Assembly: GCA_900759715.1 (NCBI GenBank) | Contig: CAAEXF010000039.1 | Coordinates: 32,778-96,777 of the forward strand | DNA: 64,000 bases | Reading direction: 5' to 3' | Source of the DNA: Clostridium_AM sp900759715 | GTDB taxonomy: Bacteria; Bacillota; Clostridia; Clostridiales; Clostridiaceae | In this document: positions 42,323 to 50,448 of the stretch, piece by piece | Numbering within the stretch: the first letter of the stretch is position 1 | Layout of the letters: each line of letters opens with the position of its first letter | Made by a program: the position numbers and the translations under genes | The notes under the pieces: generated by a model | Told to the model about the DNA's origin: nothing | What the model saw: the letters and a program-made list of their open reading frames with translations, nothing else | Database searches by the model: none

Positions 42323-42398
42323 GGTTTACTAGCTCAGTCGGTAGAGCACATGACTTTTAATCATGGTGTCCGGGGTTCGATTCCCCGGTAAGCCACCA
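42323..42398 (+). tRNA. tRNA-Lys (anticodon TTT)
   Basis: Acceptor arms GGTTTAC and GTAAGCC pair with one G-T; the anticodon loop is CTTTTAA, the T arm contains GGGTTCGATTCCC, and CCA is encoded. It lies four bases after tRNA-Gln. Confidence 0.96.
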
Positions 42399-42399
42399 A

Positions 42400-42492
42400 T
42401 AAGTAGACATGCAAAATCCTAAGCAGGCATCCAAAATCTATGATTTTGAGATGATCGCTTACACAGCGTGCTGATTTTGTAATAGTCACTTA
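42400..42492. repeat. Nested palindromic repeat between two tRNA genes
   Basis: An outer left half (42400-42419), a complete 42-base unit (42420-42461), CACAGCGTGCT (42462-42472) and an outer right half (42473-42492). The layout equals both copies at 19061-19243. It begins two bases after the CCA of tRNA-Lys and lies inside the tRNA transcript. Confidence 0.85.
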
Positions 42493-42514
42493 ATTAACTA
42501 CATTTAAATAATTT

Positions 42515-42598
42515 GCAGGTGTGGCGGAATTGGCAGACGCACTAGACTTAGGATCTAGCGCCAACGGCGTGGGGGTTCGACTCCCTTCACCTGCACCA
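42515..42598 (+). tRNA. tRNA-Leu (anticodon TAG)
   Basis: Acceptor arms GCAGGTG and CACCTGC pair fully; the anticodon stem is CTAGA/TCTAG with loop CTTAGGA; a long variable arm (GCCAACGGC) is present as in class II tRNAs; CCA is encoded. Confidence 0.96.
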
Positions 42599-42605
42599 CT
42601 AAAAA

Positions 42606-42638
42606 AACATGATTGATATTTCAATCATGTTTTTTTTA
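42606..42638 (+). terminator. Terminator of the tRNA cluster
   Basis: AACATGATTGA/TCAATCATGTT stem with loop TATT, followed by a run of T. Confidence 0.92.
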
Positions 42639-42793
42639 TTAAAACACAATTTATGAAAATATTTAACATAATGAAACATGATAATATATTTTTCCAAAAG
42701 CAAGTATCACTTTATTATATATAAATAGAATATTAATGTTGTAATATTGTAAAAATATATATAATGACCTGTGTTTTAAGGAGGGCTATTGAT

Positions 42794-44089
42794 GTGTCCA
42801 GTATTACAACGGAATTACTTTTAATATTTATACTAATTTTAATTAATGCTTTTTTTTCAGCCTCTGAGATGGCTATCGTGTCTTTAAATAAAACTAGAAT
42901 GAATCATCTGGCAGAGGAAGGAAATGAGAAAGCTAAACTGATTCTAAGGTTGCTGAATGAACCTAGTAAATTTCTAGCCACAATACAGGTAGGAATTACA
43001 TTAGCAGGGTTTTTTGCCAGTGCTTCTGCAGCAACTACACTTTCTGAAAGATTTTCACTGGTATTAAGGTCATATGGTATACCATATAGTAATAGGATAT
43101 CAGTTATTTTGATTACTGTTTTTTTAGCATATATTACACTTGTTCTAGGAGAGTTATTTCCCAAAAGAATTGCATTGCAGAACTCGGAAGAAATTGCTAT
43201 GTTTTCTGTAAAACCAATATTATTTGTATTAAAAATAATGCTTCCCTTTGTAAAGCTATTGTCTAGCTCTACAAATTCACTAATTAAAATTTCAGGTATA
43301 ACATTAGAAAACTTAGAGGAGAAAGTATCTGAAGAAGAAATAAGAACAATGATAAATCTAGGACAGGAAAATGGCGTTTTTAATGAAACAGAGAAAGAAA
43401 TGATAAATGGGATATTTGAGTTTGATGATACTTTAGCAAAAGAAGTTATGACACCAAGAACAAATGTATTTGCCGTAGATATCAATGAGCAAAATGCCTC
43501 AATAATAAGTGAAATATTAGAAGAAAAATACTCGAGAGTTCCTGTGTATGAGGATGATATTGACAATATAATAGGAATATTATTTATAAAGGATTTATTT
43601 GGTCAGTTGCTGAGAACATCAGCAGACAAAATTGACATTAGAAAATTATTAAGGCCTGCTTATTTTGTACCAGAAAATAAAAATATAGATATATTATTTA
43701 AAGAACTACAGAATTCAAAAAATCACATGGCGATTCTTATAGATGAGTATGGAGGATTTTCTGGAATTACAACAATAGAAGATCTTATAGAAGAGATAAT
43801 GGGTAATATATTTGATGAATATGACGAATACGAGCAAGATCTTAGAAAGATAGATAGTGGAACTTATATAGTTAGTGGTTCGTCATCTATAGACGAAGTA
43901 AATGAATTTTTAAAACTAAACCTTCAATCTGAAAACTCTGATACCATTGGAGGTTTTGTGGTAGATCTTCTTGGCAGTATCCCTAGAGATGATGAGGAGA
44001 ATACCATAGAATATGAAAACATAACATTTAAAATTGAGAAAGTAAATGAAAAAAGAATAGAAGAACTTAAAATATATGTAAATGAGTGA
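42794..44089 (+). CDS. CNNM/CorC-type membrane protein with CBS domains
   Basis: 431 residues in the usual hemolysin-family layout: a DUF21/CNNM membrane domain (about 1-185, with ILINAFFSASEMAIVSLNKT), two CBS domains (about 195-320, with VMTPRTNVFAVDI and RVPVYEDDIDNIIGILF) and a C-terminal CorC_HlyC domain (SGTYIVSGSSSIDEVNEFL). Such proteins take part in magnesium or other cation export; older 'hemolysin' names are misleading. The start is GTG 42794 after AAGGAGG. It is a single gene, and its end lies within a long inverted repeat. Confidence 0.9.
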   Translation: MSSITTELLLIFILILINAFFSASEMAIVSLNKTRMNHLAEEGNEKAKLILRLLNEPSKFLATIQVGITLAGFFASASAATTLSERFSLVLRSYGIPYSNRISVILITVFLAYITLVLGELFPKRIALQNSEEIAMFSVKPILFVLKIMLPFVKLLSSSTNSLIKISGITLENLEEKVSEEEIRTMINLGQENGVFNETEKEMINGIFEFDDTLAKEVMTPRTNVFAVDINEQNASIISEILEEKYSRVPVYEDDIDNIIGILFIKDLFGQLLRTSADKIDIRKLLRPAYFVPENKNIDILFKELQNSKNHMAILIDEYGGFSGITTIEDLIEEIMGNIFDEYDEYEQDLRKIDSGTYIVSGSSSIDEVNEFLKLNLQSENSDTIGGFVVDLLGSIPRDDEENTIEYENITFKIEKVNEKRIEELKIYVNE

Positions 44090-44129
44090 AAGTCCCTTAA
44101 ATTAGAATAAGGGACTTTCACTCATTTAC
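44078..44129. terminator. Long perfect inverted repeat at the end of the CorC-type gene
   Basis: Two 22-base arms (44078-44099 and 44108-44129) pair perfectly around eight bases. The left arm includes the stop codon. There is no T-run, so it may act as a transcript-end stabiliser more than a classical terminator. Confidence 0.6.
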
Positions 44130-44213
44130 ATAATCAGACAGACTTTTAGACCCAAAGTTCTAATTAATATGTTAAAATAAAGGGAAGTGAATATCCATTG
44201 ATGAGGTGAAAAA

Positions 44214-46280
44214 ATGAGATACTCAGAAGTAAAAAGAAAATTATTTGATAATCTCTTCAGTGAGAAATCCATAATAGTAAGTGGAAAGTCGGGAAGTGGA
44301 AAAACCACATTAGCTATAGAAAAATATAAGCATATGATTGAAGAAGAAAAAATAAATAGTGAGAATATATTAGTCTTAGTGATGAACAGACATCAAGCTA
44401 TGACTTGGAAAAAAGAGCTGTGCTTAAAAACAGCAGGTGAATTTAAGATATATACTTATCAAAATTTTGTAAGTAGGGAGTTATCTAAATTTTGGCCAAT
44501 AATAGAAAGTAAGTGCAGTAGAATAGAAAAGAAATCCTTAAAACCTGAATTTATATCAACGGATTTGGCAAATTATATGATGGAACTTCTAGTTAACTAC
44601 TATAGAAGGAAAGGCTACCTCGTAGACATAACTTCGCATTCAAGTAGGGTAGCTTCAGATCTAGTTTCTAATATAAACAAGGCTGCTATGTCATTAGTTG
44701 ATTTTAAAGAAATAGGAACTAGGCTATATAATTCTCTTCAAATTAAGGAAAGTATAAGTAGAGAAAACTATGAACATATAGATTACATAATAGATTACTA
44801 TATCAACAGCTTTTTGAAACATGGGGTTCTAGACTATGGTATTGGTATTTATTTATATAACAATTATTTAATTAATAACCATACATATGCTGGAAAATTA
44901 AATGATATAAAATATATTTTAGTTGATGATTTTAATGAAATATCACCGGCACAGCTGTCACTTGTAAATAAGCTTATGTGCACTGTAGAAAAAGGATATA
45001 TGTTCTATAACCAAGATGGTGGATTTTGTACATATTATGGAGCTGATAAGCAATACTTAATGAGCAATATAGAATTTTCTTATCAACAACTAGAGGTAGA
45101 AGAAAGTTTTATGTGTGGAAACTACTTCATGGAACTTTCTAAGGAAATTAGTATAGATAACTTAGGAAGTATTTCAGCTCAAAATAGACAAATACCTGTT
45201 TACTTTGATATATCCTCTCAGCTACGAAGTGAAATGCTAGAAAAAGTATCTAATAAAATTAAAGAGCTTGTTAGAATGGGAAAAAGACCAGAAGATGTAG
45301 TAATAATATCACCTTCTAATGATGTTGCTTTAAACTCTGAAATAGAATATAGGCTGAAAGATTTCGGAATAGGAGTCATAAATACTTCTAAGAAATCCAG
45401 GCTTATAGATAACCCATATATACACAGCTTAATAGTAATAGCTTGTCTTTGTAATAAATATACTGGAATTAATTTAACTAGAGATGATTACAAAAGATTT
45501 TTTTCTACAGTTTTGAATATAGATATGGTTAAGGCTTCTATAGTATCAAAGTCAATAATAAATTGTGGAGAATTACAGCAATTGCCTTCAGAGGTTACTG
45601 AAAGAATAGGTGTGAATGTTGAAGGTAGGTATAATAATTTAAAAGAATGTATACAGAAATATAAGCATTACATAGCAGAAAAGAGTATGTCTTTAGGTGA
45701 GTTGTTTAGAAGAAGTTTTTTAGAGCTTCTTATAACACTTCCTAATGCAAAAGATAACATACAAATTTGCAAAAATTTAAGTGAAACTGCTGAAAAGTTT
45801 ATAGAAATGTTAACACAGTTTAATACAAAAGATAATCCGGAAGAAAAGCTTATTATATTTGTAAAAAGTGAAGCAGCGGATTTTTATTCTTTAAGGGAAT
45901 TAGAAGAACTGTTCCTAAATAACAAGGGTATAGTTATAACTAATCCTTATAATTTCCTAACTTGTAATTTAAAGAGTAAGATTCAGATATGGGCAGATGT
46001 AAGCAGTGATATGTGGGCACCAAGAAACATAAAAGAACTAACCAATACCTATGTGTTAAGAAGTACATGGAATGCAAATGAAGTTTATAGTTCAGATATA
46101 GAAGAAAATAATAGATTGAGTAATTTAGTTTCAATAATGAAGTGTCTTATGAGAAAATGTAATGAAGAAATTTACTTTTACGGAAGTGAATACTCCTTAA
46201 GTGGGTATGAACAGCAGGGGTATTTTTCTGATATTATCTTAAACATCTTTGGTGAAGGAGGTGCTTCTGGTGCAGTTTAG
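44214..46280 (+). CDS. UvrD/AddB-like ATPase with altered Walker B
   Basis: 688 residues of the SF1 helicase type. Walker A is SGKSGSGKTTLAIEKY near residue 25, and VLVMNRHQAMTWKKEL is motif Ia-like. The Walker B position reads YILVDDFNEISPAQ, so the usual D-E-x-Q-D is D-D-F-N-E and the catalytic glutamate is lost. Later helicase motifs are weak. This resembles the inactive or structural helicase partner in AddAB/RecBCD-type complexes. The next gene starts 11 bases before this one ends, and a nuclease gene follows. GAGGTG precedes the ATG. ATP binding is likely; strand separation is doubtful. Confidence 0.78.
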   Translation: MRYSEVKRKLFDNLFSEKSIIVSGKSGSGKTTLAIEKYKHMIEEEKINSENILVLVMNRHQAMTWKKELCLKTAGEFKIYTYQNFVSRELSKFWPIIESKCSRIEKKSLKPEFISTDLANYMMELLVNYYRRKGYLVDITSHSSRVASDLVSNINKAAMSLVDFKEIGTRLYNSLQIKESISRENYEHIDYIIDYYINSFLKHGVLDYGIGIYLYNNYLINNHTYAGKLNDIKYILVDDFNEISPAQLSLVNKLMCTVEKGYMFYNQDGGFCTYYGADKQYLMSNIEFSYQQLEVEESFMCGNYFMELSKEISIDNLGSISAQNRQIPVYFDISSQLRSEMLEKVSNKIKELVRMGKRPEDVVIISPSNDVALNSEIEYRLKDFGIGVINTSKKSRLIDNPYIHSLIVIACLCNKYTGINLTRDDYKRFFSTVLNIDMVKASIVSKSIINCGELQQLPSEVTERIGVNVEGRYNNLKECIQKYKHYIAEKSMSLGELFRRSFLELLITLPNAKDNIQICKNLSETAEKFIEMLTQFNTKDNPEEKLIIFVKSEAADFYSLRELEELFLNNKGIVITNPYNFLTCNLKSKIQIWADVSSDMWAPRNIKELTNTYVLRSTWNANEVYSSDIEENNRLSNLVSIMKCLMRKCNEEIYFYGSEYSLSGYEQQGYFSDIILNIFGEGGASGAV

Positions 46281-48450
46281 GGAGGACCAAAAACCTATAA
46301 TGGAATACAGAGGTGGTACTATGGCAGTACCGGCAGTACCAGGAGCAGGAAAAACCTTTATTGTAGCTCATCTGGCAGCTAAAATTATCGAAGAAAAAAT
46401 ACATAAACCAGGAAAAGTACTCGTAGTAACTTACATGAATAGTGCAGTAAACAATTTTAAAAGTAGAATATCCTCTGTATTAGAAAAAAAAAGCATAACT
46501 ATAAATGGTGATTATGAGGTTATGACTATTCATAGTTTGGCAATGAAAATATTAAAAGAAAGACCGGATGTAGTTGGAGTTAATGAAGAATTTCAAATAA
46601 TTGATGATTTGAAAAAAATTGCTTTTCTAAATGAATGTATTGAAAATTGGAGAAGAAAAAACGGAGAGAGAATATTTAGACTTCTCTTGTCAGACAGTGG
46701 TAATAAGAAATACAATGAAAAAGGCGAGTACTATTGGAGAGATTTTTTTACCATAGCTGATAACTTAATTAGTGAACTTAAGCTCAATAGTATTTCCCCG
46801 GAATTACTTTTAGAAAAGTTAGAGAATGTTGAAGGAATTAGTATTGTAAAAAGTATTTCTCAAATTTACGATGCTTATATTAAGAAACTTAGAATGGAAG
46901 GATACATAGATTACAACGATTTGCTGCTGCTCTCATATAAGGCATTACTACTAGATGATAAACTGAGAGAGAAGTTCAAGAACAAATATAGCTTTATTTT
47001 TGAAGATGAATGTCAAGATTCTAATTTAGTGCAGAGTAAAATACTACTGCTGCTTTCGGAAAATAACAATAATCTTGTGAGAGTTGGAGATTTAAATCAG
47101 AGTATAATGGGAACCTTTACTTCATCAGATCCTAAGTTTTTTGCGAATTTTTGTAGTCAAGCTGAAAGAAAACATATTATGAATATGGCGGGAAGAAGTT
47201 CAAAGGAAATTATAAACTTAGCTAACTACTTAGTAAGTTATGTAAGGTCAGAACATCCTGAGGAGAAGTGTAGAGGTGCTCTTGAGGAGCAGTACATAAG
47301 AGTAATGTCAGGTATGGAGGAATTTAAGAATCCTGAACCAGAGGATTATGGTATATACAGTTATTGTTTTAGTTCTTGGAATAAGGTAAAAGAGACAACA
47401 CTAAAAGCAGTTAAAAATTTTAAAATTAAGAATCCAGATAAGACTATAGGGGTTTTGGTGCCATATAATAATCAAGTAACAGAGCTTGCAAAGGAGTTGA
47501 GGAGAATTGGAATTGAATGCGATGAGTTATCCACAACTTCAGAAAAAAGAATTAAGATTACTAACACACTAGGATATATGCTCCGTTTTTTATCAGAACC
47601 AGATAACGTTATGAGATTTAAAGAACTAATGAACTGTTTGATAGATGAAAACCTTCTGGGAAGGGAAGCATTGATAAGTAGGATATCCAACTGTGAAATT
47701 GAGGATTTATTGGAAAATAGAATAATAGATTTATATGAAAATCAATTTAGTGAAGAAAAACTAGTAGATAGAAAACTAATCGAACTATTCGAGAAATATA
47801 TGGATACTATAAAAGACTTACTTAAGCATAATGAAATGTCTATGGAAAGACTAATTTTATATATAGGTAATCTTCTAAATTTAGATGTAAATGATAAGGC
47901 TATGGTTGAAGCCGTTGCTTCCTATATACAATATGAACAAAAGTATAGAACTGATTTAACTTTAGAGGAAGTTTCTCAAAGACTTTTGGATGTAAAGAAT
48001 TCAGTATTTAAGCAAATAGCAGATGTTATTTATGAAATTCAGGGATATGAGCCTACGCCAGAAAGAGTAACCATATCAACCTGTCATAAATCAAAGGGAC
48101 TAGAGTGGGATTGTGTATTTTTACTTTCTTTAACTGATTATAATTTTCCTTCTTCATTAAATGGAAAATTTAGATCTGATCATTATTATTTTAAAGAAGA
48201 ATTTAAAAATCCTATTGCTTTAGGAAAGGCAGAAATACAAAAAATGCTAGGGCAATCTATATGTAATAATCCCTTTATCCAAGCACGAGCAGATGTGGTT
48301 AACGAAAAAATAAGGCTTTTATATGTTGGAATAACAAGAGCAAAAGAGTATTTACTATTAATGTCTAATTATGATGAAGGCAAAAAGGATTGTCCATCAA
48401 AATATTTTGATGTTTTAAAGAAATTTATAGAAAATAGAAAAGCTACATAA
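46270..48450 (+). CDS. UvrD-family SF1 DNA helicase
   Basis: 726 residues with all main SF1A motifs: Walker A AVPGAGKTFIVAHLAAK, Walker B FEDECQDSNLVQ (DECQD), motif III VGDLNQSIMGTF, motif V STCHKSKGLEWDCVFL and motif VI LLYVGITRAKEYLLL. It should move along and unwind DNA with ATP. The start is GTG 46270, 8 bases after GGAGG, overlapping the upstream gene. Its stop codon TAA (48448-48450) is the first three bases of a palindromic repeat, so the present C-terminus was set by that insertion or coincides with it. Partner genes on both sides suggest one complex. Confidence 0.9.
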   Translation: MQFREDQKPIMEYRGGTMAVPAVPGAGKTFIVAHLAAKIIEEKIHKPGKVLVVTYMNSAVNNFKSRISSVLEKKSITINGDYEVMTIHSLAMKILKERPDVVGVNEEFQIIDDLKKIAFLNECIENWRRKNGERIFRLLLSDSGNKKYNEKGEYYWRDFFTIADNLISELKLNSISPELLLEKLENVEGISIVKSISQIYDAYIKKLRMEGYIDYNDLLLLSYKALLLDDKLREKFKNKYSFIFEDECQDSNLVQSKILLLLSENNNNLVRVGDLNQSIMGTFTSSDPKFFANFCSQAERKHIMNMAGRSSKEIINLANYLVSYVRSEHPEEKCRGALEEQYIRVMSGMEEFKNPEPEDYGIYSYCFSSWNKVKETTLKAVKNFKIKNPDKTIGVLVPYNNQVTELAKELRRIGIECDELSTTSEKRIKITNTLGYMLRFLSEPDNVMRFKELMNCLIDENLLGREALISRISNCEIEDLLENRIIDLYENQFSEEKLVDRKLIELFEKYMDTIKDLLKHNEMSMERLILYIGNLLNLDVNDKAMVEAVASYIQYEQKYRTDLTLEEVSQRLLDVKNSVFKQIADVIYEIQGYEPTPERVTISTCHKSKGLEWDCVFLLSLTDYNFPSSLNGKFRSDHYYFKEEFKNPIALGKAEIQKMLGQSICNNPFIQARADVVNEKIRLLYVGITRAKEYLLLMSNYDEGKKDCPSKYFDVLKKFIENRKAT

Positions 48451-48520
48451 GCAGACATCCAAAATCTACGATTTTGTGATGATCGCTTACTCATTCGACG
48501 AAAGGAGAAGGAGTTTCATT
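48448..48520. repeat. Palindromic repeat between the helicase and nuclease genes
   Basis: A single 42-base TAAGC...GCTTA unit (48448-48489; centre CAAAATC-TAC-GATTTTG) followed by a decayed accessory hairpin and the segment GGAGTTTCATTAAAA, which also follows the units at 41169 and 19243. It separates two genes that otherwise look like one operon. Confidence 0.85.
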
Positions 48521-48539
48521 AAAATATTATAGTAAGGAT

Positions 48540-49292
48540 GTGAGGAGAGTGCTGGACGTTAGAAAGCTGAGTTATTTTTATTATAGTCAAAACTCACTAA
48601 ATACTTTTAATAAATGCCCTTTAAAATTTAAATTAAAATATTTTGATAATATGTCATGGAGAAATGATTCAGAAGAGGATATAGAGTATTATGAAGGAAT
48701 AAAAATAGGCTTAGATTTTCACTTAATCTGCGAAAGATATTTTTCTGGCATTCCTTTGGGAAACGAAAGCTGTAATGAAAATATTGCAAAGTGGACCGAT
48801 GAGCTTTTAAAATTAATGCCTATAGAAAAGCAAAATGTATATCTACCTGAGTACGAAATAAAAATGATAAAAGACCATATAAGACTTCAAGCAAAATATG
48901 ATTTAATCGTTATAAAACCTAACAATGATGTTGAAATATGGGATTGGAAGACTGAAAACAGGAAACTATCTCATAAAGAATTAGAAGGTAGATTTCAAAC
49001 CATAGTATATATGTATGCTGCAGGAGAAAGACTCAGTGAGACTTTAGGCAAAGAAATAAAGTTAAATCAAATAAAAATGATTTACTGGCAACCACAATAT
49101 GCAGAACATATAATTACTATTTCTTACTCTGAAGATAAAAATAGGAAAAATGAAAGCACTATATATGAACTCGTAGAGAATATTAATCAATATGATTTTG
49201 TAAGAGATTTCAATAGGGAGTTATACATAAAACAATGCAAATTCTGTGAGTTTAATTATTTCTGTAATAATCAAAAGATTGAATTTAAATAG
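48540..49292 (+). CDS. PD-(D/E)XK nuclease with Fe-S cysteines (Cas4/AddB-nuclease type)
   Basis: 250 residues. The RecB-type nuclease core is visible: GLDFHLICERYF (motif His), DLIVIKPNNDVEIWDWKTEN (the D...D-x-K catalytic set) and GRFQTIVYMYAAGE (Q-xxx-Y). One cysteine near the N-terminus (FNKCPLKFKLKYF) and three near the C-terminus (CKFCEFNYFC) fit the four-Cys Fe-S staple of AddB, Cas4 and Dna2-type nucleases. It follows two SF1 helicase-like genes, giving a helicase/helicase/nuclease set like a split AddAB. The start is uncertain: GTG 48540 has only AAGGA upstream, and a later start nearer LSYFYYSQNSL is possible. There are no Cas1/Cas2 genes or CRISPR repeats, so a Cas4 role is unlikely. 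Confidence 0.82.
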   Translation: MRRVLDVRKLSYFYYSQNSLNTFNKCPLKFKLKYFDNMSWRNDSEEDIEYYEGIKIGLDFHLICERYFSGIPLGNESCNENIAKWTDELLKLMPIEKQNVYLPEYEIKMIKDHIRLQAKYDLIVIKPNNDVEIWDWKTENRKLSHKELEGRFQTIVYMYAAGERLSETLGKEIKLNQIKMIYWQPQYAEHIITISYSEDKNRKNESTIYELVENINQYDFVRDFNRELYIKQCKFCEFNYFCNNQKIEFK

Positions 49293-49318
49293 CGGAGAGC
49301 TTAAGTTAACTATGAATT

Positions 49319-49373
49319 AGAGGTTATAAATAAGTAGATATGCCATAACTGCTTATTTAAGCCTCTTTTTTTA
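49319..49373 (+). terminator. Terminator of the helicase-nuclease operon
   Basis: AGAGG-T-TAAATAAG and CTTATTTA-GCCTCT pair across a loop of about 20 bases, followed by TTTTTTTA. Confidence 0.8.
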
Positions 49374-49456
49374 TTTTCACAATTTTTTGTAAAAATAAAA
49401 TACGACTTTTTTCGATTATAATAGGTTAAGATATAAAGTAAGAGAGGAGAAATATT

Positions 49457-50098
49457 ATGGAGATAAACAACTTTATTTTACCTAATTATTCTAAAGGTGA
49501 TAACTTTGAATATGGAATAAAGATTGTGCCAAAAAGAATACCTGATAGATTAACAGATAGCATAATTGTATCTATAGAAAAAAACATTAAAGGCAAAAAT
49601 AGGTACAACCTGTGCTTTAAAAGAAAAAGAGATCTTAAAGTTATTAATAATAGCTATAGCTTATCAAAAGAAGTTTTTAGGGAATATATAAGCTTTCTTG
49701 TCGAGTTTGCCAATGAGTTAAATGGAGAAAATAAAAATAATAAAGAATTTAATATTAAAAATCAGGGTAAAATAATAATATCCTCCCTTAATAAAGAATA
49801 TATAAAAATATCCTCCATTAAGGTAATTAATAATTCTTCAGTAAGAGTATTTTTTACCTTATCGGAAAAAGAATTATTAACCTATATTAATGTATTAAAG
49901 GATATATATCTTGAAAAATGCATTAATAATTATTTAATCTACCAAATGAATTATTTGGTTAACCCTTTAACTAAAGAAGAAAGAAAAAATCTCTATATCG
50001 GTGCACTATATGCTTTTGCTGATAGTGCACTAGATAACAGGGATAAAAACAGATTTGATATGCTATCAAAGGAAATTAGAAAAATCTTAGGTAGCTAA
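49457..50098 (+). CDS. Uncharacterised 213-residue protein
   Basis: I do not recognise this protein. It is soluble, Lys/Asn-rich, with no signal peptide or membrane helix. The C-terminal third is helical (VLKDIYLEKCINNYLIYQMN, LTKEERKNLYIGALYAFADS), and the N-terminal part looks like beta strands with lysines. AGAGGAG precedes the ATG at 49457. It has its own terminators on both sides, so it is not plainly part of the helicase-nuclease operon although it follows it. Confidence 0.8.
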   Translation: MEINNFILPNYSKGDNFEYGIKIVPKRIPDRLTDSIIVSIEKNIKGKNRYNLCFKRKRDLKVINNSYSLSKEVFREYISFLVEFANELNGENKNNKEFNIKNQGKIIISSLNKEYIKISSIKVINNSSVRVFFTLSEKELLTYINVLKDIYLEKCINNYLIYQMNYLVNPLTKEERKNLYIGALYAFADSALDNRDKNRFDMLSKEIRKILGS

Positions 50099-50102
50099 GG
50101 GA

Positions 50103-50140
50103 AACAGGTATCTAAAACAATAATTTAGATGCCTGTTTTT
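50103..50140 (+). terminator. Terminator of the 213-residue gene
   Basis: AACAGG-ATCTAAA and TTTAGAT-CCTGTT form a 13-bp stem with one mismatch, followed by TTT. Confidence 0.82.
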
Positions 50141-50226
50141 ATTATTAAGTTAAACATTTGATAGAAAACTAATGTATTTTTTATCGTTTAAAATCAGATT
50201 ATATGTTTTTTTGCAAAAAATATATA

Positions 50227-50256
50227 TAGACAACAATAAAAAAATTATGGTAAAAT
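50227..50256 (+). promoter_or_regulatory. Probable promoter of the efflux operon
   Basis: TAGACA (50227-50232) and TAAAAT (50251-50256) with an 18-base spacer. It drives a leader of about 185 bases. Confidence 0.6.
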
Positions 50257-50260
50257 GAAT

Positions 50261-50276
50261 TGTTCGTATAAGAACA
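50261..50276. promoter_or_regulatory. Candidate MarR operator
   Basis: TGTTC-GTATAA-GAACA, a perfect inverted repeat directly after the -10 box. A second inverted repeat, TAACAAT/ATTGTTA, is at 50287-50313. The MarR gene at the end of the same operon is the likely binder. Confidence 0.55.
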
Positions 50277-50341
50277 TTAAGGAAGCTAACAATTATATAT
50301 CGAATGATTGTTAATCTAGGACTACAATCTTCTCAAAGAAT

Positions 50342-50413
50342 GAGTAAAGAGCGGCTAAGTCCCTGGATTCGTTCAACTAAGAATCAGGTGGGGTTTGAAA
50401 CCCCATCTGATTC
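50342..50413. repeat. Modular palindromic repeat in the efflux leader
   Basis: GAGTAAAGAGCGG (50342-50354) and an 18-base segment (50360-50377) are exact complements of parts of 41087-41123. A hairpin with arms GAATCAG-TGGGGTTT and AAACCCCA-CTGATTC follows (50381-50413). It lies between promoter and start codon, so it is transcribed. Confidence 0.85.
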
Positions 50414-50448
50414 AAGTTTACACTTCATATATACTAAGGAGGATTAAT

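Noticed and set aside
42400..42492. Additional tRNA or tRNA-like gene between tRNA-Lys and tRNA-Leu
   Set aside because: The folding sequence is explained by the palindromic repeat, with no anticodon or T arm.
42904..43566. 220-residue antisense frame inside the CorC-type gene
   Set aside because: No ribosome site, Ser-rich shadow composition, and the opposite strand encodes a complete known protein.
48540..49292. Cas4 of a CRISPR system
   Set aside because: It has the Fe-S nuclease pattern, but no Cas1, Cas2 or array is present and it follows helicase genes as in AddAB-type systems.
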